Below, in pieces: positions 33,495 to 42,385 of a stretch of 64,000 nt of DNA. The position numbers and the translations under genes were made by a program. The stretch covers positions 186,001 to 250,000 of the forward strand of contig DASWYF010000002.1 in assembly GCA_036405135.1 (NCBI GenBank), written 5' to 3'. Under the pieces are notes generated by a model. That model did no database searches and had not been told where the DNA came from. It saw only the letters and a program-made list of their open reading frames with translations. This DNA comes from Verrucomicrobiia bacterium (GTDB taxonomy: Bacteria; Verrucomicrobiota; Verrucomicrobiia; Limisphaerales; JAEYXS01). The first letter of the stretch is position 1. The number at the start of each line of letters is the position of its first letter.

Positions 33495-35789
33495 TCAGCG
33501 TTCAGAGTGATGGTTCTTCAGTATCTTTTCTTTCTTATCCTGAGGGAGCTGGCTTTGGGCAAGCCAGTCGAGGGCGGCTTTTTCATCGATGTGCAGCCAG
33601 TTGCGCGCGATGTTCTCCATGTAGCGATGGCGCGTTGTCTGGTCGCTGATGTTGTTTACGGCGATGGCGGCGATGGTGGGCTCGTTGTTCAGATTATCCA
33701 CCATGGCACCATAGGCGCCATCGCGGGATTTGCCTGCTGGTTGGGTGTTCAACCACAGCAATGCGCCATTGGGATCTTGGGAGACCCATGAGGAGGCGAT
33801 CTGGCGCAGGGCGTTTTCGCGCAACTGGCCTTCAGGAAAGGCGCTGACCCATTTGGCGGCACCGGCGGGATCTTCGCGACTCCATGTAGAGACGACTTGC
33901 TTGGCGGCGGCGTCTTGTTCCGGTCCGGCAGGGAAAGTGGAGACGAGATTAGCGGCTTCCACGGGAGAACTGCTGGCGAGGGAACTCATGATGTTGGGGA
34001 GAACGCGCTCGCGGAGTTTGGGATCATTGGAGGAATTGATCCAATTAAGGGCGGCAGCGGGATCGGTCTGGCTCCATTGCTGGGCGACGCTGGAGAGGTA
34101 GTTATCCCGCTTGCTGCCTTCGGGCAAGGACATGCCGAAGGCGACGGCGTCCGAGGGGGATTGCCGTCCCCATTGACGGGCCAGTGCCTGGCTAGCGCTG
34201 AGGAGGAGGGTTTCGTCCTTGATGGTCTTGAGCCATTTCACTGCGTCATCCACATCTTGATTTCCCCAAGTGGCGATGATGGCGTTGATGGTGTTCTCTC
34301 GGTTCTGGCCGGAGGGAAGTTGTTGCGCGACGTTCATGGCGTAGCGCGGATCATTTTGGGCGATGGCTTGAAGGGTGCCGCGCAGGGCTTCGTTCTGGAT
34401 ATTGCCGGGCGGGAGATTGCGAACCCAGGCCATGGCTTTTTCGGGATCCACATCGGCGAGTTGTCCGGCGATGTTGCTGTATTGATAGCTATCCATAGAG
34501 CCGGCGGGCAGTGTGGTCATCAATTGCGAGGCGGCTACCGGGTCTTGATTAGCAAGGTAGTTGAGAACTTGGGAGAGGGATTGGCGTTTGATGGTGCCGG
34601 GAGGTTGGGCTTGGATCCATTCGACGGCGGCTTTGGGATCGGACTGGCTCCAGGTGGTCAAGGCGGAGTTCAGGAGTTCGGTGCGGATACTGCCGGGGGA
34701 AAGATTTTGGACGTAGGTGATGGCGTCTTTGGGATTGTTGCGGGTCCATTCGGGGAGAAGGTAGCGCAAGGCGGTGCGGCGGTCGGTTTCACTGGTAGCG
34801 TTCTTGGCCCATTGCAAGGCGGCTTGAATGTCTTGCCCGGCCCAAGCGCGCATGATGTCGCCGAGGGCTTGCTCGCGTAACTGGCTGGGCAGCTGGTTGG
34901 CGGTGGCGAGAGCTTTGGGCGCATCTTGGGTGGCGATCTGGCCGAGGACACGGCGGATGGCGGATTTGCGAGAGGAGAGATCGTCCAATTGCATCGCGCG
35001 GCTTAAGGCGGCATCGGGATCGATCTCGGCCCAACGGGCGAAGATATTGCCGATCGTATATTCTTCACGGCGGTTCTTGGGCAGGGAGAAGAGGGCGTCT
35101 AAGGCGGCTTTGGGGTCTTTGGCGGCCCAAGCGTTGATGATCTGTTGATTCAGATTTGAGGCTTCGAGCGGGGAAAGATTTTCGGCGCTGAGTTGCAAGG
35201 CGTGGGCGGGATCGCTCTCGGCGACGGTGCGGAGGAGGTTGCTCCAAACGGACTGGCGGATGGTGCCGGTGAGTTTGCTGGCATATGCCAGAGCGCCGGG
35301 GAGATCGACGCGGCTCATGGCGGCGATGACGACGGAGATGGCGTAATCGCGCTGGCTGCGATCACGGATATTTTCGGCGAAGGCGAGGGCATCGGCAGGG
35401 GCAAGCTCAGCCCAGCGGGGCATGAGGTATGTGTTCACGGCATAGCCGTTGACGCCGCGTGGGGCTTCGATGAGGCGACGGATCAGAATGCCGAGATCGC
35501 TCGCGGTGAGGCCGGAGGTGATGGTGTAGACGCGATCGGCGCGGGGATTGGAGCGCACTAGGAGTTCACGGAGCTGGCGCTCGGCTTCAGACAAAGAAAT
35601 TGTGGAGTTCGCGGGAGCGGGGCGTGGTGGTGTCGGGGGCGTGACGGACTTGGTGATCTTGACGACGGATTTGGAGGGAGCGTTGGTTGCGACGGGAGGA
35701 GGAATGGGGGACTTGCGCTGGCCGAACTGATAGCCGATGGCAAGGGAGACAGCGATCAGGGCGATGGCGATGAGTGCGACATTTCGCAT
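33495..35789 (-). CDS. Secreted or membrane-anchored WAxxDP-repeat protein
   Basis: 764 residues. N-terminal signal anchor (VALIAIALIAVSLAIGYQFG), Pro/Ser linker, then about 18-19 units of 32-34 residues with consensus WAxxDPxAALxWxxxLPxG.xR..AL. Examples are AWAAKDPKAALDAL, RWAEIDPDAALSRA and SQTDPAAALNWI. The units should stack as helical pairs, as in TPR or HEAT solenoids. Probably a protein-protein scaffold outside the cytoplasm. Stop and sulfatase start are 2 bases apart: they are a unit, suggesting a role with the sulfatase, though no direct evidence exists. Confidence 0.82.
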   Translation of the reverse strand: MRNVALIAIALIAVSLAIGYQFGQRKSPIPPPVATNAPSKSVVKITKSVTPPTPPRPAPANSTISLSEAERQLRELLVRSNPRADRVYTITSGLTASDLGILIRRLIEAPRGVNGYAVNTYLMPRWAELAPADALAFAENIRDRSQRDYAISVVIAAMSRVDLPGALAYASKLTGTIRQSVWSNLLRTVAESDPAHALQLSAENLSPLEASNLNQQIINAWAAKDPKAALDALFSLPKNRREEYTIGNIFARWAEIDPDAALSRAMQLDDLSSRKSAIRRVLGQIATQDAPKALATANQLPSQLREQALGDIMRAWAGQDIQAALQWAKNATSETDRRTALRYLLPEWTRNNPKDAITYVQNLSPGSIRTELLNSALTTWSQSDPKAAVEWIQAQPPGTIKRQSLSQVLNYLANQDPVAASQLMTTLPAGSMDSYQYSNIAGQLADVDPEKAMAWVRNLPPGNIQNEALRGTLQAIAQNDPRYAMNVAQQLPSGQNRENTINAIIATWGNQDVDDAVKWLKTIKDETLLLSASQALARQWGRQSPSDAVAFGMSLPEGSKRDNYLSSVAQQWSQTDPAAALNWINSSNDPKLRERVLPNIMSSLASSSPVEAANLVSTFPAGPEQDAAAKQVVSTWSREDPAGAAKWVSAFPEGQLRENALRQIASSWVSQDPNGALLWLNTQPAGKSRDGAYGAMVDNLNNEPTIAAIAVNNISDQTTRHRYMENIARNWLHIDEKAALDWLAQSQLPQDKKEKILKNHHSER

Positions 35790-35835
35790 GGCGATAGGTT
35801 AAATTAAGCGCAATGGAATGGGATAAACAAGGTCT

Positions 35836-36094
35836 TAGCCACGGATGGAACAAAGATTTACACGGATGGGGGAATAAATAACCAATGCCCAAGCACGAAT
35901 GACGAAGGAATGAGCAATGCAAAATTGATCAATGAAATATCGGATGCCGGTTGCATTGGTGGGCAAATGAAGACGGAACAAGTCGGGGATTTGAACAGGA
36001 GGGGGACGGAGGGAACGGAGTTTTAACAGAAGGGCGCTAAGGGGGCGGAGGAGAGGAATCGAGGGCGACGACGAGTCCGAGGACGATTACGATT
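35836..36094. repeat. Repeat-filled gap upstream of the repeat-protein operon
   Basis: No gene in 35790-36167. Repeats seen: AGCCACGGATGGAACAAAG (35836-35868), the GACGAAGGAATGAGCAATG unit (35884-35920) and the GACGACGAG-type unit (36060-36094). These match units at 4244, 31864 and 3309/3847. Confidence 0.65.
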
Positions 36095-36167
36095 TTGTGC
36101 GTAACCGAAGGGTTGGTGGAGCGTCATGGATGGGGTAATGTCCGTTTATCAATCATTTCCAATTATC

Positions 36168-36779
36168 ATGAAGAGATCATTTTGTTTGGTGGTGTTGGCG
36201 GCTGGTGCTTTGAGTTTCGCGAATTTCGGTGCGCAGGCGCAGGAGGTGGTGCCGAGAGATGAGGCGTTGAAGGCGTCGTTCGCATTGTGGAATGCGGCGG
36301 GAAAATTGGAGGATCTGGCGCTGAAGGTGGATGTGGATATAAAGAATCCCTATGGATTGACCAAAGGAGATATTGGGATGGTCGTGATCCCGGAGACGAA
36401 ACTGGCTGATGTGCTGGCGAAGGCGGGCGAGACGGAGTTGCCGCTAGGACAATTATGGATGAAAGGGCTGGTACCGGAGGTGGATGGCAAGGTGGTGCCA
36501 GATAGCAAGCTGAAGCTGGTGGAGATCACGGTAAAGGATCAAACGGGAGATGTGGTGCTGTGCACATTGGGAGTGAAGAAAACGGAGAAGAACGGTATGG
36601 AACTGGTCATTTATGGCAATGGCAAGGAGCCGATCCAAGTGGTGGCTTTGAAGGCTTCCAAGAGTGGCAAGCAGGAGTATCCGATCGAACTTTCAGTGAC
36701 GCCGGGCAGTGATAATGCGCACGTGATGATCAAGGTGTTGGGGAAGTATGAGGGGGAAGTGACGGTGAGGAAGGACTAA
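36168..36779 (+). CDS. Secreted hypothetical protein
   Basis: 203 residues from the ATG at 36168: signal peptide MKRSFCLVVLAAGALSFANF ending AQAQ, then a soluble domain of mixed strands (LEDLALKVDVDIKNPYGLTK; VELVIYGNGKEPIQVVALK). No lipobox, no known motif. It begins after a repeat-rich gap with no visible ribosome binding site and ends before another repeat. Family not recognised. Confidence 0.6.
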   Translation: MKRSFCLVVLAAGALSFANFGAQAQEVVPRDEALKASFALWNAAGKLEDLALKVDVDIKNPYGLTKGDIGMVVIPETKLADVLAKAGETELPLGQLWMKGLVPEVDGKVVPDSKLKLVEITVKDQTGDVVLCTLGVKKTEKNGMELVIYGNGKEPIQVVALKASKSGKQEYPIELSVTPGSDNAHVMIKVLGKYEGEVTVRKD

Positions 36780-36781
36780 AA

Positions 36782-36875
36782 AGTTTCAAGTTTTCAGTGT
36801 TCAGTTTTCAGCCAGCACCGGTGGTCGTGAGCGAAGAGTCTCATGTTTCAGGTCTAAAGTTTCAGGTCGGTGCGA
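36782..36875. repeat. Dispersed intergenic repeat, GTTTTCAGTGTTCAG type, copy 2
   Basis: Same two modules as at 3194-3270, in the same order and orientation, with a longer spacer between them. Confidence 0.75.
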
Positions 36876-36896
36876 TTTGGTTGCGCTGAAATAAAA

Positions 36897-36926
36897 AAGC
36901 CGCCTCGGGTTGAGGCGGCTTTGAAG
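36897..36926 (-). terminator. Bidirectional hairpin terminator of nagB
   Basis: 9-10-bp stem (AGCCGCCTC/GAGGCGGCT) with GGGTT loop. On the minus strand it is followed by TTTTTT, 64 bases after the nagB stop. On the plus strand TTTGAAGTTTTT follows, so it may also end the secreted-protein gene. Confidence 0.82.
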
Positions 36927-36989
36927 TTTTTAGGCGCCGATACGTGATGAGCGCGCTTGGACTGCCGGCTGCAATCCGGCAGCACTTTG

Positions 36990-37760
36990 CTACAGCAGAC
37001 TGGAGGAGTCGGTATCGAGATACAGTGTGCATTGGGCCTGCGTGCGCAGGTAGGAGGCCGGGCAAGCGGTGGCGATGGGGCCTTTCAGGGCGGCTTGGGC
37101 GGCCTTGGCTTTGCGCGTTTCCGGGCAGAGGCAGACCATCTTCTTGGCGCGGCAGAGTGCGGGGATGGTCAGGGTCAGCGCGTAGTGCGGCATCTGGTCT
37201 ACGCTTGGGAAATGGCCTTCGTTCACTTGCTGCAAACGGCAGGCGAGATCGAGCTGGACGATCTTCACGAGGCGGGTGTCGTTGAAATTGGCGACCGGGG
37301 GATCATTGAAAGCGATGTGTCCATTCTCACCGATGCCGAGGCAGCAGAGGTCGATCTCCTGCGCGTTCAAGAGGGCGGTGTAACGCTCGCATTCCACGAT
37401 GGGTTCGAGAGCGTCACCTTCCAAGTAATGGAACGCCTTGGGTTTGAGCTTCGACTCTACACGTTCACGCATGTAGCAGCGGAAGCTGGCTTTGTGCGCG
37501 GGATGGATGCCGAGGTATTCATCCATGTGGAACAAAGTGACCTTGGACCAATCCACACCGCCGAGGCGGATGATTTCCTCGAGAAATTTGATCTGGGAAT
37601 TGCCGGTGGCCAAGATGGCGGCGGCGGAGCCCTTCTTAGCGATGACAGAAACTAAATAATCGCGAACGGTGAGGGCGGCATCGGCGGCCATGTCAGGCTG
37701 GTTGGCGTAGACACGAACGGGGAGGGAATCGACGGTGTACGTTTTGATCGGCTGTGGCAT
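36990..37760 (-). CDS. nagB: Glucosamine-6-phosphate deaminase
   Basis: 256 residues; converts glucosamine-6-phosphate to fructose-6-phosphate and ammonia. Evidence: LFHMDEYLG with Asp80 as the catalytic residue, and the NagB signature LGIGENGHIAFNDP with His148. Slightly shorter than E. coli NagB (266), without the C-terminal allosteric tail. ATG at 37760. About 900 bases of repeats separate it from the divergent nagA, and no regulator (NagC/NagR) is in the window. Together with nagA it suggests use or recycling of GlcNAc. Confidence 0.92.
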   Translation of the reverse strand: MPQPIKTYTVDSLPVRVYANQPDMAADAALTVRDYLVSVIAKKGSAAAILATGNSQIKFLEEIIRLGGVDWSKVTLFHMDEYLGIHPAHKASFRCYMRERVESKLKPKAFHYLEGDALEPIVECERYTALLNAQEIDLCCLGIGENGHIAFNDPPVANFNDTRLVKIVQLDLACRLQQVNEGHFPSVDQMPHYALTLTIPALCRAKKMVCLCPETRKAKAAQAALKGPIATACPASYLRTQAQCTLYLDTDSSSLL

Positions 37761-38590
37761 GAACTTTACTTTTTCTTCGGGTTCAAGGTTTCATTCAAGA
37801 CGGGTAATAGACGCAGGAATCAATCTGGCATTCATTCCGCCTGAAATGAAGGGGCAGACTAGGGGAGGACGGTAGGGGGCGCAAGTGGACAAATGGGAAG
37901 GAAATTTTAAGTTCTGAGTTTTAAATTTTGAGTTTTTTGGGTGGAATGAACGCCAGTCCCAAGTTTTTAGTGGGAAGTTTTAAGCCACAGATTAAACACA
38001 GAAACGCACGGATTAGGGAAACGCAAATGGGACTGGTTTTTGAGATTTTGTCTCCATGTAGCGCATATAGTGCATATAGGCCTCACGATGAGATGAAAAT
38101 GATGACAGGCTGAAGGTGTGAGAGAGAATATTTTGTGCCGATGTAGCCGATATAGCGGATGGAAGGCTAACGGTGGGACGGAAAGAGTGGCAGGATGGGG
38201 ACATGAAAATTTAGTCCGAGAATAGCGAGGCTAAGGATAACGGATATGGCGATGAGATGGCAGGGTGAGGGTGAAGGGCTGAGGTGGGTAAGTGCCTCCT
38301 CTCCCCGGCCCTCTCCTCCGTCGGCGGAGGAGAGGGGGATGGGAGCGCGTTGTGACTTTGGTGCGGCGTGAGGATGAGTGAATTTTTGTGAACGCATTGG
38401 AACGCAAGGGATGCAGCGGGACGGGAAAGAGAGATGATGCGGGTGTTGAGAGCCGGTAGTTGGATGGGAGACCGGTTGCGGAAAGGGTTAGGGGCGGGGT
38501 GGAACTCCGACAAGGGTCGCGAGCAGGCCCGTCCTTACCAGAATGAGATGCCGCAGGCCTTCTCATGAGTGTTAGGCATAAAATTTTTGC
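37761..38590. repeat. Repeat-rich intergenic block between nagB and nagA
   Basis: No gene seen. Contains AGCCACAGATTAAACAC (37981-38015), TGTCTCCATGTAGCGCATAT (38046-38081) with a diverged echo at 38131-38160, a CCCTCTCC palindrome (38296-38341) and GTGAACGCATTGGAACG (38387-38411). The same set of repeats, in the same order for several, lies upstream of lhgO (4244-4680). Possibly part of the nag control region is hidden in it, but I see no clear operator. Confidence 0.6.
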
Positions 38591-38597
38591 GGCTGCT

Positions 38598-38629
38598 GCG
38601 GCTGGTTCCCTCGGAGGGAACACAGCCGC
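38598..38629 (+). promoter_or_regulatory. Stable hairpin just before nagA
   Basis: Stem GCGGCTGGTTCCC/GGGAACACAGCCGC with one bulged A and a TCGGA loop, 31 bases before the nagA start. No T-run follows, so it is not a standard terminator. It could be a leader or an upstream element; function unknown. Confidence 0.4.
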
Positions 38630-38659
38630 GGTCCAAGAAAAGCGACGATTAATTTAAGT

Positions 38660-39802
38660 ATGAAAGTGATTGCGAAGGATTATCGGACGGGGAAGGCGGT
38701 GGAGATTTCCTGGGAGGCTGGGAAGATCACGGGCATTTCGCCTTTGGCCGAGGGGACGCGCGCGGAGGTGTGGCTTGCGCCGGTGTTGATCGATGTGCAG
38801 GTGAATGGGTATGCGGGCATCGATTTTCAGCAGGATGATCTGACGGAGGCGGATTTGCTGAAGGCGGTGCGGGGGGTGCAGCGGGATGGTTGCGGACTGG
38901 TTTTGTTGACGTTGATCACGGATGAGTGGTCGCGGTTGCTGGCGCGGTTGAAATATATCCGGGCGTTGCGGGATGCGAATGCGGAGCTGAAGGCGGGCAT
39001 CGCGGGGTGGCATATCGAGGGGCCGTTTCTTTCGCCAGAGCCGGGTTTTAAAGGAGCGCACAATGCAGCGGTGATGTGTGATGCGACGGTGAGGCACATC
39101 GATGAATTGCTGGCGGTGACGGAGGGGGATCCGGTGTTGCTCACGGTGGCTTCGGAAAGGGCGGGTTCAGCAGAGGCAATCCGTTATGCGGCAAGCAAAG
39201 GGATCAAGATCAGCTTGGGGCATACGAATGCTTCGGCAGAATCGATCGCGGAGGCGACCAAGGCAGGGGCGGTAGGATTCACGCATTTGGGAAATGGGTG
39301 TCCGCGCACGTTGGATCGGCACGATAACATTGTGTGGCGGGTGCTGGATCAGTCTGCATTGACGGTGGGCATCATCCCGGATCGCATCCATGTATCGCCG
39401 GAGCCGTTCCGGTTATTTTACAAAACGCTGGGCATGGAGCAGATTTACTACACCACGGATGCGATGGCGGCGGCGGGAGCGCCTCCGGGACGATATCGCA
39501 TCGGCGCTGTCGAAGTAGAAGTGGGTGCTGATCAGGTGGTGCGGTTGCCGGGGCAGCCGAACTTTGCGGGATCTGCGCTGAGTCCATTGGAAGGGGTGCA
39601 GCGCACAGCGGAGATGCTGGGTGAGGTGTGGCAGACGGTTTGGCCGTGCTTCTCGACGGTGCCAGCGCGGATGATGGGATTGGACGTGGCATTGGAACCG
39701 GGTAAGGCGGCGAGTTTCTGCCTGATTGAGACGGAAACAACGGGTAGGCCGAAACGCATCCGGGTGATTTTGAACGGTGAGGAGAAAGGGTTGTCGAAGT
39801 AA
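38660..39802 (+). CDS. nagA: N-acetylglucosamine-6-phosphate deacetylase
   Basis: 380-residue amidohydrolase that removes acetate from GlcNAc-6-phosphate, feeding NagB. Motifs: IDVQVNGYAGID (the QxN variant of the metal site seen in E. coli NagA), WHIEGPFLSPEPGFKGAHN with the metal Glu, SLGHTNAS and THLGNG for the metal His residues, and the catalytic Asp in YTTDAMAAAG. ATG at 38660. Separate promoter expected, as nagB is divergent. Confidence 0.93.
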   Translation: MKVIAKDYRTGKAVEISWEAGKITGISPLAEGTRAEVWLAPVLIDVQVNGYAGIDFQQDDLTEADLLKAVRGVQRDGCGLVLLTLITDEWSRLLARLKYIRALRDANAELKAGIAGWHIEGPFLSPEPGFKGAHNAAVMCDATVRHIDELLAVTEGDPVLLTVASERAGSAEAIRYAASKGIKISLGHTNASAESIAEATKAGAVGFTHLGNGCPRTLDRHDNIVWRVLDQSALTVGIIPDRIHVSPEPFRLFYKTLGMEQIYYTTDAMAAAGAPPGRYRIGAVEVEVGADQVVRLPGQPNFAGSALSPLEGVQRTAEMLGEVWQTVWPCFSTVPARMMGLDVALEPGKAASFCLIETETTGRPKRIRVILNGEEKGLSK

Positions 39803-39873
39803 ATAAGCCATTTGGTCGCGGTCCGAATTGGCTGTGGTCCACAAACAGGGTATACTTCTGGGAGACTTATCAC

Positions 39874-40824
39874 ATGAGCGAAACACAAAAGCTATCACCG
39901 CGGGAGGTGATTCAAGCCATTCAAGCAAACGTCGAGCAGGTCATGAAGGGCCAGAGCGAGGCCATTCGTAAGCTGCTCGCGGCACTCATCAGCGGCGGGC
40001 ATGTGCTGCTGGAGGATTATCCAGGCACAGGTAAGACGACGTTGGCGAAGGCGCTGGCACTCTCTGTGCAAGCGGAATTCAAGCGCATCCAGTTCACGCC
40101 GGATTTGCTGCCATCCGACATTCTCGGTGTCTCCATCTTCAACCAACGCGATCAGCTCTTTCATTTTCATGAGGGACCGGTATTCGCGAACATTTTGTTG
40201 GCGGATGAGATCAACCGCGCCTCACCACGCACGCAATCGGCCTTGCTCGAGGCAATGGGTGAAGGGCAGGTGAGCGTTGAGGGTGTTCAGCGCAAATTAT
40301 CCGAGCTGTTCTTCGTGATCGCGACGCAGAATCCGGTGGAGTTTCGCGGAACGTATCCACTGCCGGAGGCGCAGATGGACCGGTTCGCGCTGCAATTCAC
40401 GCTGGGTTACGTGAGCACGGAGGAGGAAGTTTCCATCCTTTCGGCGCAGGAGCGGAAGCATCCGATCGAAAGTTTAAAACCGTGCGTGACGATGGCGGAT
40501 GTGATGATGACGCGGCAGGCAGTGCAGGCGATCAGCATCAGCGAAGAATTGAAGCGTTATATCGTGGACTTGGTTTCGGCGACGCGTAAGGCGCAGGGAG
40601 TGCAATTGGGCGCAAGCCCGCGTGCATCGTTGTCATTGATGAAAGCGGCGCAGGCATTGGCGATGTTCGATGGGCAGAAGTTTGTGACGCCGGAGAATAT
40701 CCAGGAGCTGGCGGTAGAGGTCATCGCGCATCGTATGGTGATGGAGCCGCAGGCGAAGTTCAGCGGGCTTTCAGCGAAGGGTGTGGTGCAGGATATTTTG
40801 AAGACGGTGAAGGTGCCGGCTTAG
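39874..40824 (+). CDS. MoxR-family AAA+ ATPase
   Basis: 316 residues. Walker A LEDYPGTGKTTLAK, Walker B ILLADEINRA, sensor 1 FVIATQNPVEFRGTYPLPEAQ and arginine finger in MDRF. MoxR ATPases act as chaperones for the maturation of membrane or secreted complexes, usually with DUF58/VWA partners, as here. ATG at 39874, with GGGAGAC upstream. The next gene is 190 bases downstream, across hairpin repeats. Confidence 0.9.
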   Translation: MSETQKLSPREVIQAIQANVEQVMKGQSEAIRKLLAALISGGHVLLEDYPGTGKTTLAKALALSVQAEFKRIQFTPDLLPSDILGVSIFNQRDQLFHFHEGPVFANILLADEINRASPRTQSALLEAMGEGQVSVEGVQRKLSELFFVIATQNPVEFRGTYPLPEAQMDRFALQFTLGYVSTEEEVSILSAQERKHPIESLKPCVTMADVMMTRQAVQAISISEELKRYIVDLVSATRKAQGVQLGASPRASLSLMKAAQALAMFDGQKFVTPENIQELAVEVIAHRMVMEPQAKFSGLSAKGVVQDILKTVKVPA

Positions 40825-40834
40825 GAAAAGCGAG

Positions 40835-40970
40835 CAGGTGAGGGCACCTGCACGACTGAAGCAGACGAGGGCGTCTGGTCCACTATGGAGAGTGTGGAAA
40901 ATGGGAGACTGGACAGGCGGTGGCGCCTGTCCCACTACGGAGGGTAAGGCAGGCGAGAGTGCCAGTCTTA
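40835..40970. repeat. Array of four similar hairpins inside the moxR operon
   Basis: Four units of the type CAG-xCG-AGGG-CGx-CTG: 40835-40850 (CAGGTG/CACCTG), 40862-40877 (CAGACG/CGTCTG), 40913-40930 (ACAGGCG/CGCCTGT) and a degenerate one at 40950-40965. Loops are 4 bases (AGGG, AGGG, GTGG, AGAG). Three are perfect stems. Trailing CCACTA or CGACT words repeat too. Located between moxR and DUF58. Confidence 0.7.
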
Positions 40971-41014
40971 CTAGGGGGTGCAGATGTGTCGGGGAAATGA
41001 AGTGATATAGAAGT

Positions 41015-42385
41015 GTGAAATGGGGCTTAGACAACTTTCGCCGGAGGTCATACCGACAGTATCGCGGCTACTACGTGATGCGCCGGTGGATTGTGCGGCG
41101 TGTGGGGCGTGTGGGGGTGCTGATCCTCGGATGCACCATAGTCCTCGCGATGTTCGGCCTGGATACGAATCTGACGGTGGCGTATCAGGCGCTCTCGCTG
41201 ATGTTGGTGCTAATACTTGTGGCTTTGCTCACAAGGCGGCTGGCGAAGACGAAATTCAGCGCGCACCGGATTTTGCCGCGCTTTGCTTCAGCGGGTTCGC
41301 CGGTGAAATATCGTGTCCGCTTCAAGAATCTGGGGCGTTTCACGGTGCGGGATGTGGGATTGTTGGAGGAACTTTCCGATCCGCGTCCGACGTTGGATGA
41401 GTTTCTGGCTACGCCTGAGCCAGGAGAGGAAAAGCGCAACTGGTTTGATCGCACCTATGGTTTCTACCGCTGGCAGTGGTTGGTGGATATCAATCAGCGG
41501 GCGATCGTCACGGAAGGCAAGGTGGATCGTTGCCTTCCCAAGGCGGCGGTGGAGGTCGAGATGGAGCTGCTACCGAGACGGCGTGGGGTGCTGCATTTTG
41601 AAAAGATGATCGCGACCAGCATGGATCCCTTAGGAATATTCCGTCAGCTCTCACCGGTGACATTGCCGGACAAGCTGCTGATCTTGCCGAAACGGTATGC
41701 GATACCGCACTTTGCACTGCCGGGAACGATGCGATATCAGCAAGGCGGTGTGGCGCTCGCGGCTTCGGTGGGTGAATCGGAGGAGTTCGTTTCCCTTCGT
41801 GATTATCGCCCGGGTGATCCGATGCGGCATATCCATTGGAAAAGTTGGGCACGCTCGGGCAAGCCGATCGTGAAGGAATTTCAGGATGAGTTCTTTGTGC
41901 GGCACGCACTGATCTTGGATACATTCGATACGGTGGCTTATAGTGAGCAATTTGAAGAAGCGGTTTCGGTGGCGGCTTCATTCGCCTGCACGATCCAGAC
42001 ACAGGATTCGCTGCTGGACCTGATGTTCGTAGGAGCCCAGGCGTATTGCTTCACGGCGGGTCGCGGTTTGGCGCATACGGAGCAAATGCTGGAGATATTA
42101 GCGTCGGTAAATCTTTGTCAGACGAAGGGTTTCAAGTCGCTGGCGAATGTGGTCGTCGAGCATATCCCGGTGGTGAGCGGATGCATCTGCGTATTGTTGA
42201 AATGGGATGAGCCGCGCAAGGAGTTCATCCAAATGTTGCGCGGATTGAATGTGCCTGTGGTAGTATTCATCGTGACCGAGAAAAACGCTGCAAAGATAAT
42301 GGATCTGGGGCCGATGGCGGATATCCCGGCACAGTTCCACCAGCTTGAGGTGGGCAAGGTGGAGGAGGCCTTGAGGGCATTATGA
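41015..42385 (+). CDS. DUF58 protein
   Basis: 456 residues. Two hydrophobic segments near the start (VGVLILGCTIVLAMFGL; ALSLMLVLILVALL), then a domain with the DUF58 signature FVSLRDYRPGDPMRHIHWKS near residue 259-278, followed by a VWA-like fold (HALILDTFDTV). Partner of MoxR in gene sets with transglutaminase. GTG at 41015 or ATG at 41078 are possible starts; neither has a clear ribosome site. Its stop overlaps the next start (ATGA). Confidence 0.86.
   Translation: MKWGLDNFRRRSYRQYRGYYVMRRWIVRRVGRVGVLILGCTIVLAMFGLDTNLTVAYQALSLMLVLILVALLTRRLAKTKFSAHRILPRFASAGSPVKYRVRFKNLGRFTVRDVGLLEELSDPRPTLDEFLATPEPGEEKRNWFDRTYGFYRWQWLVDINQRAIVTEGKVDRCLPKAAVEVEMELLPRRRGVLHFEKMIATSMDPLGIFRQLSPVTLPDKLLILPKRYAIPHFALPGTMRYQQGGVALAASVGESEEFVSLRDYRPGDPMRHIHWKSWARSGKPIVKEFQDEFFVRHALILDTFDTVAYSEQFEEAVSVAASFACTIQTQDSLLDLMFVGAQAYCFTAGRGLAHTEQMLEILASVNLCQTKGFKSLANVVVEHIPVVSGCICVLLKWDEPRKEFIQMLRGLNVPVVVFIVTEKNAAKIMDLGPMADIPAQFHQLEVGKVEEALRAL

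Noticed and set aside
40835-40970. Short hairpin array as a CRISPR
   Set aside because: Units differ in sequence, are only about 16 bases and have no unique spacers of even length.
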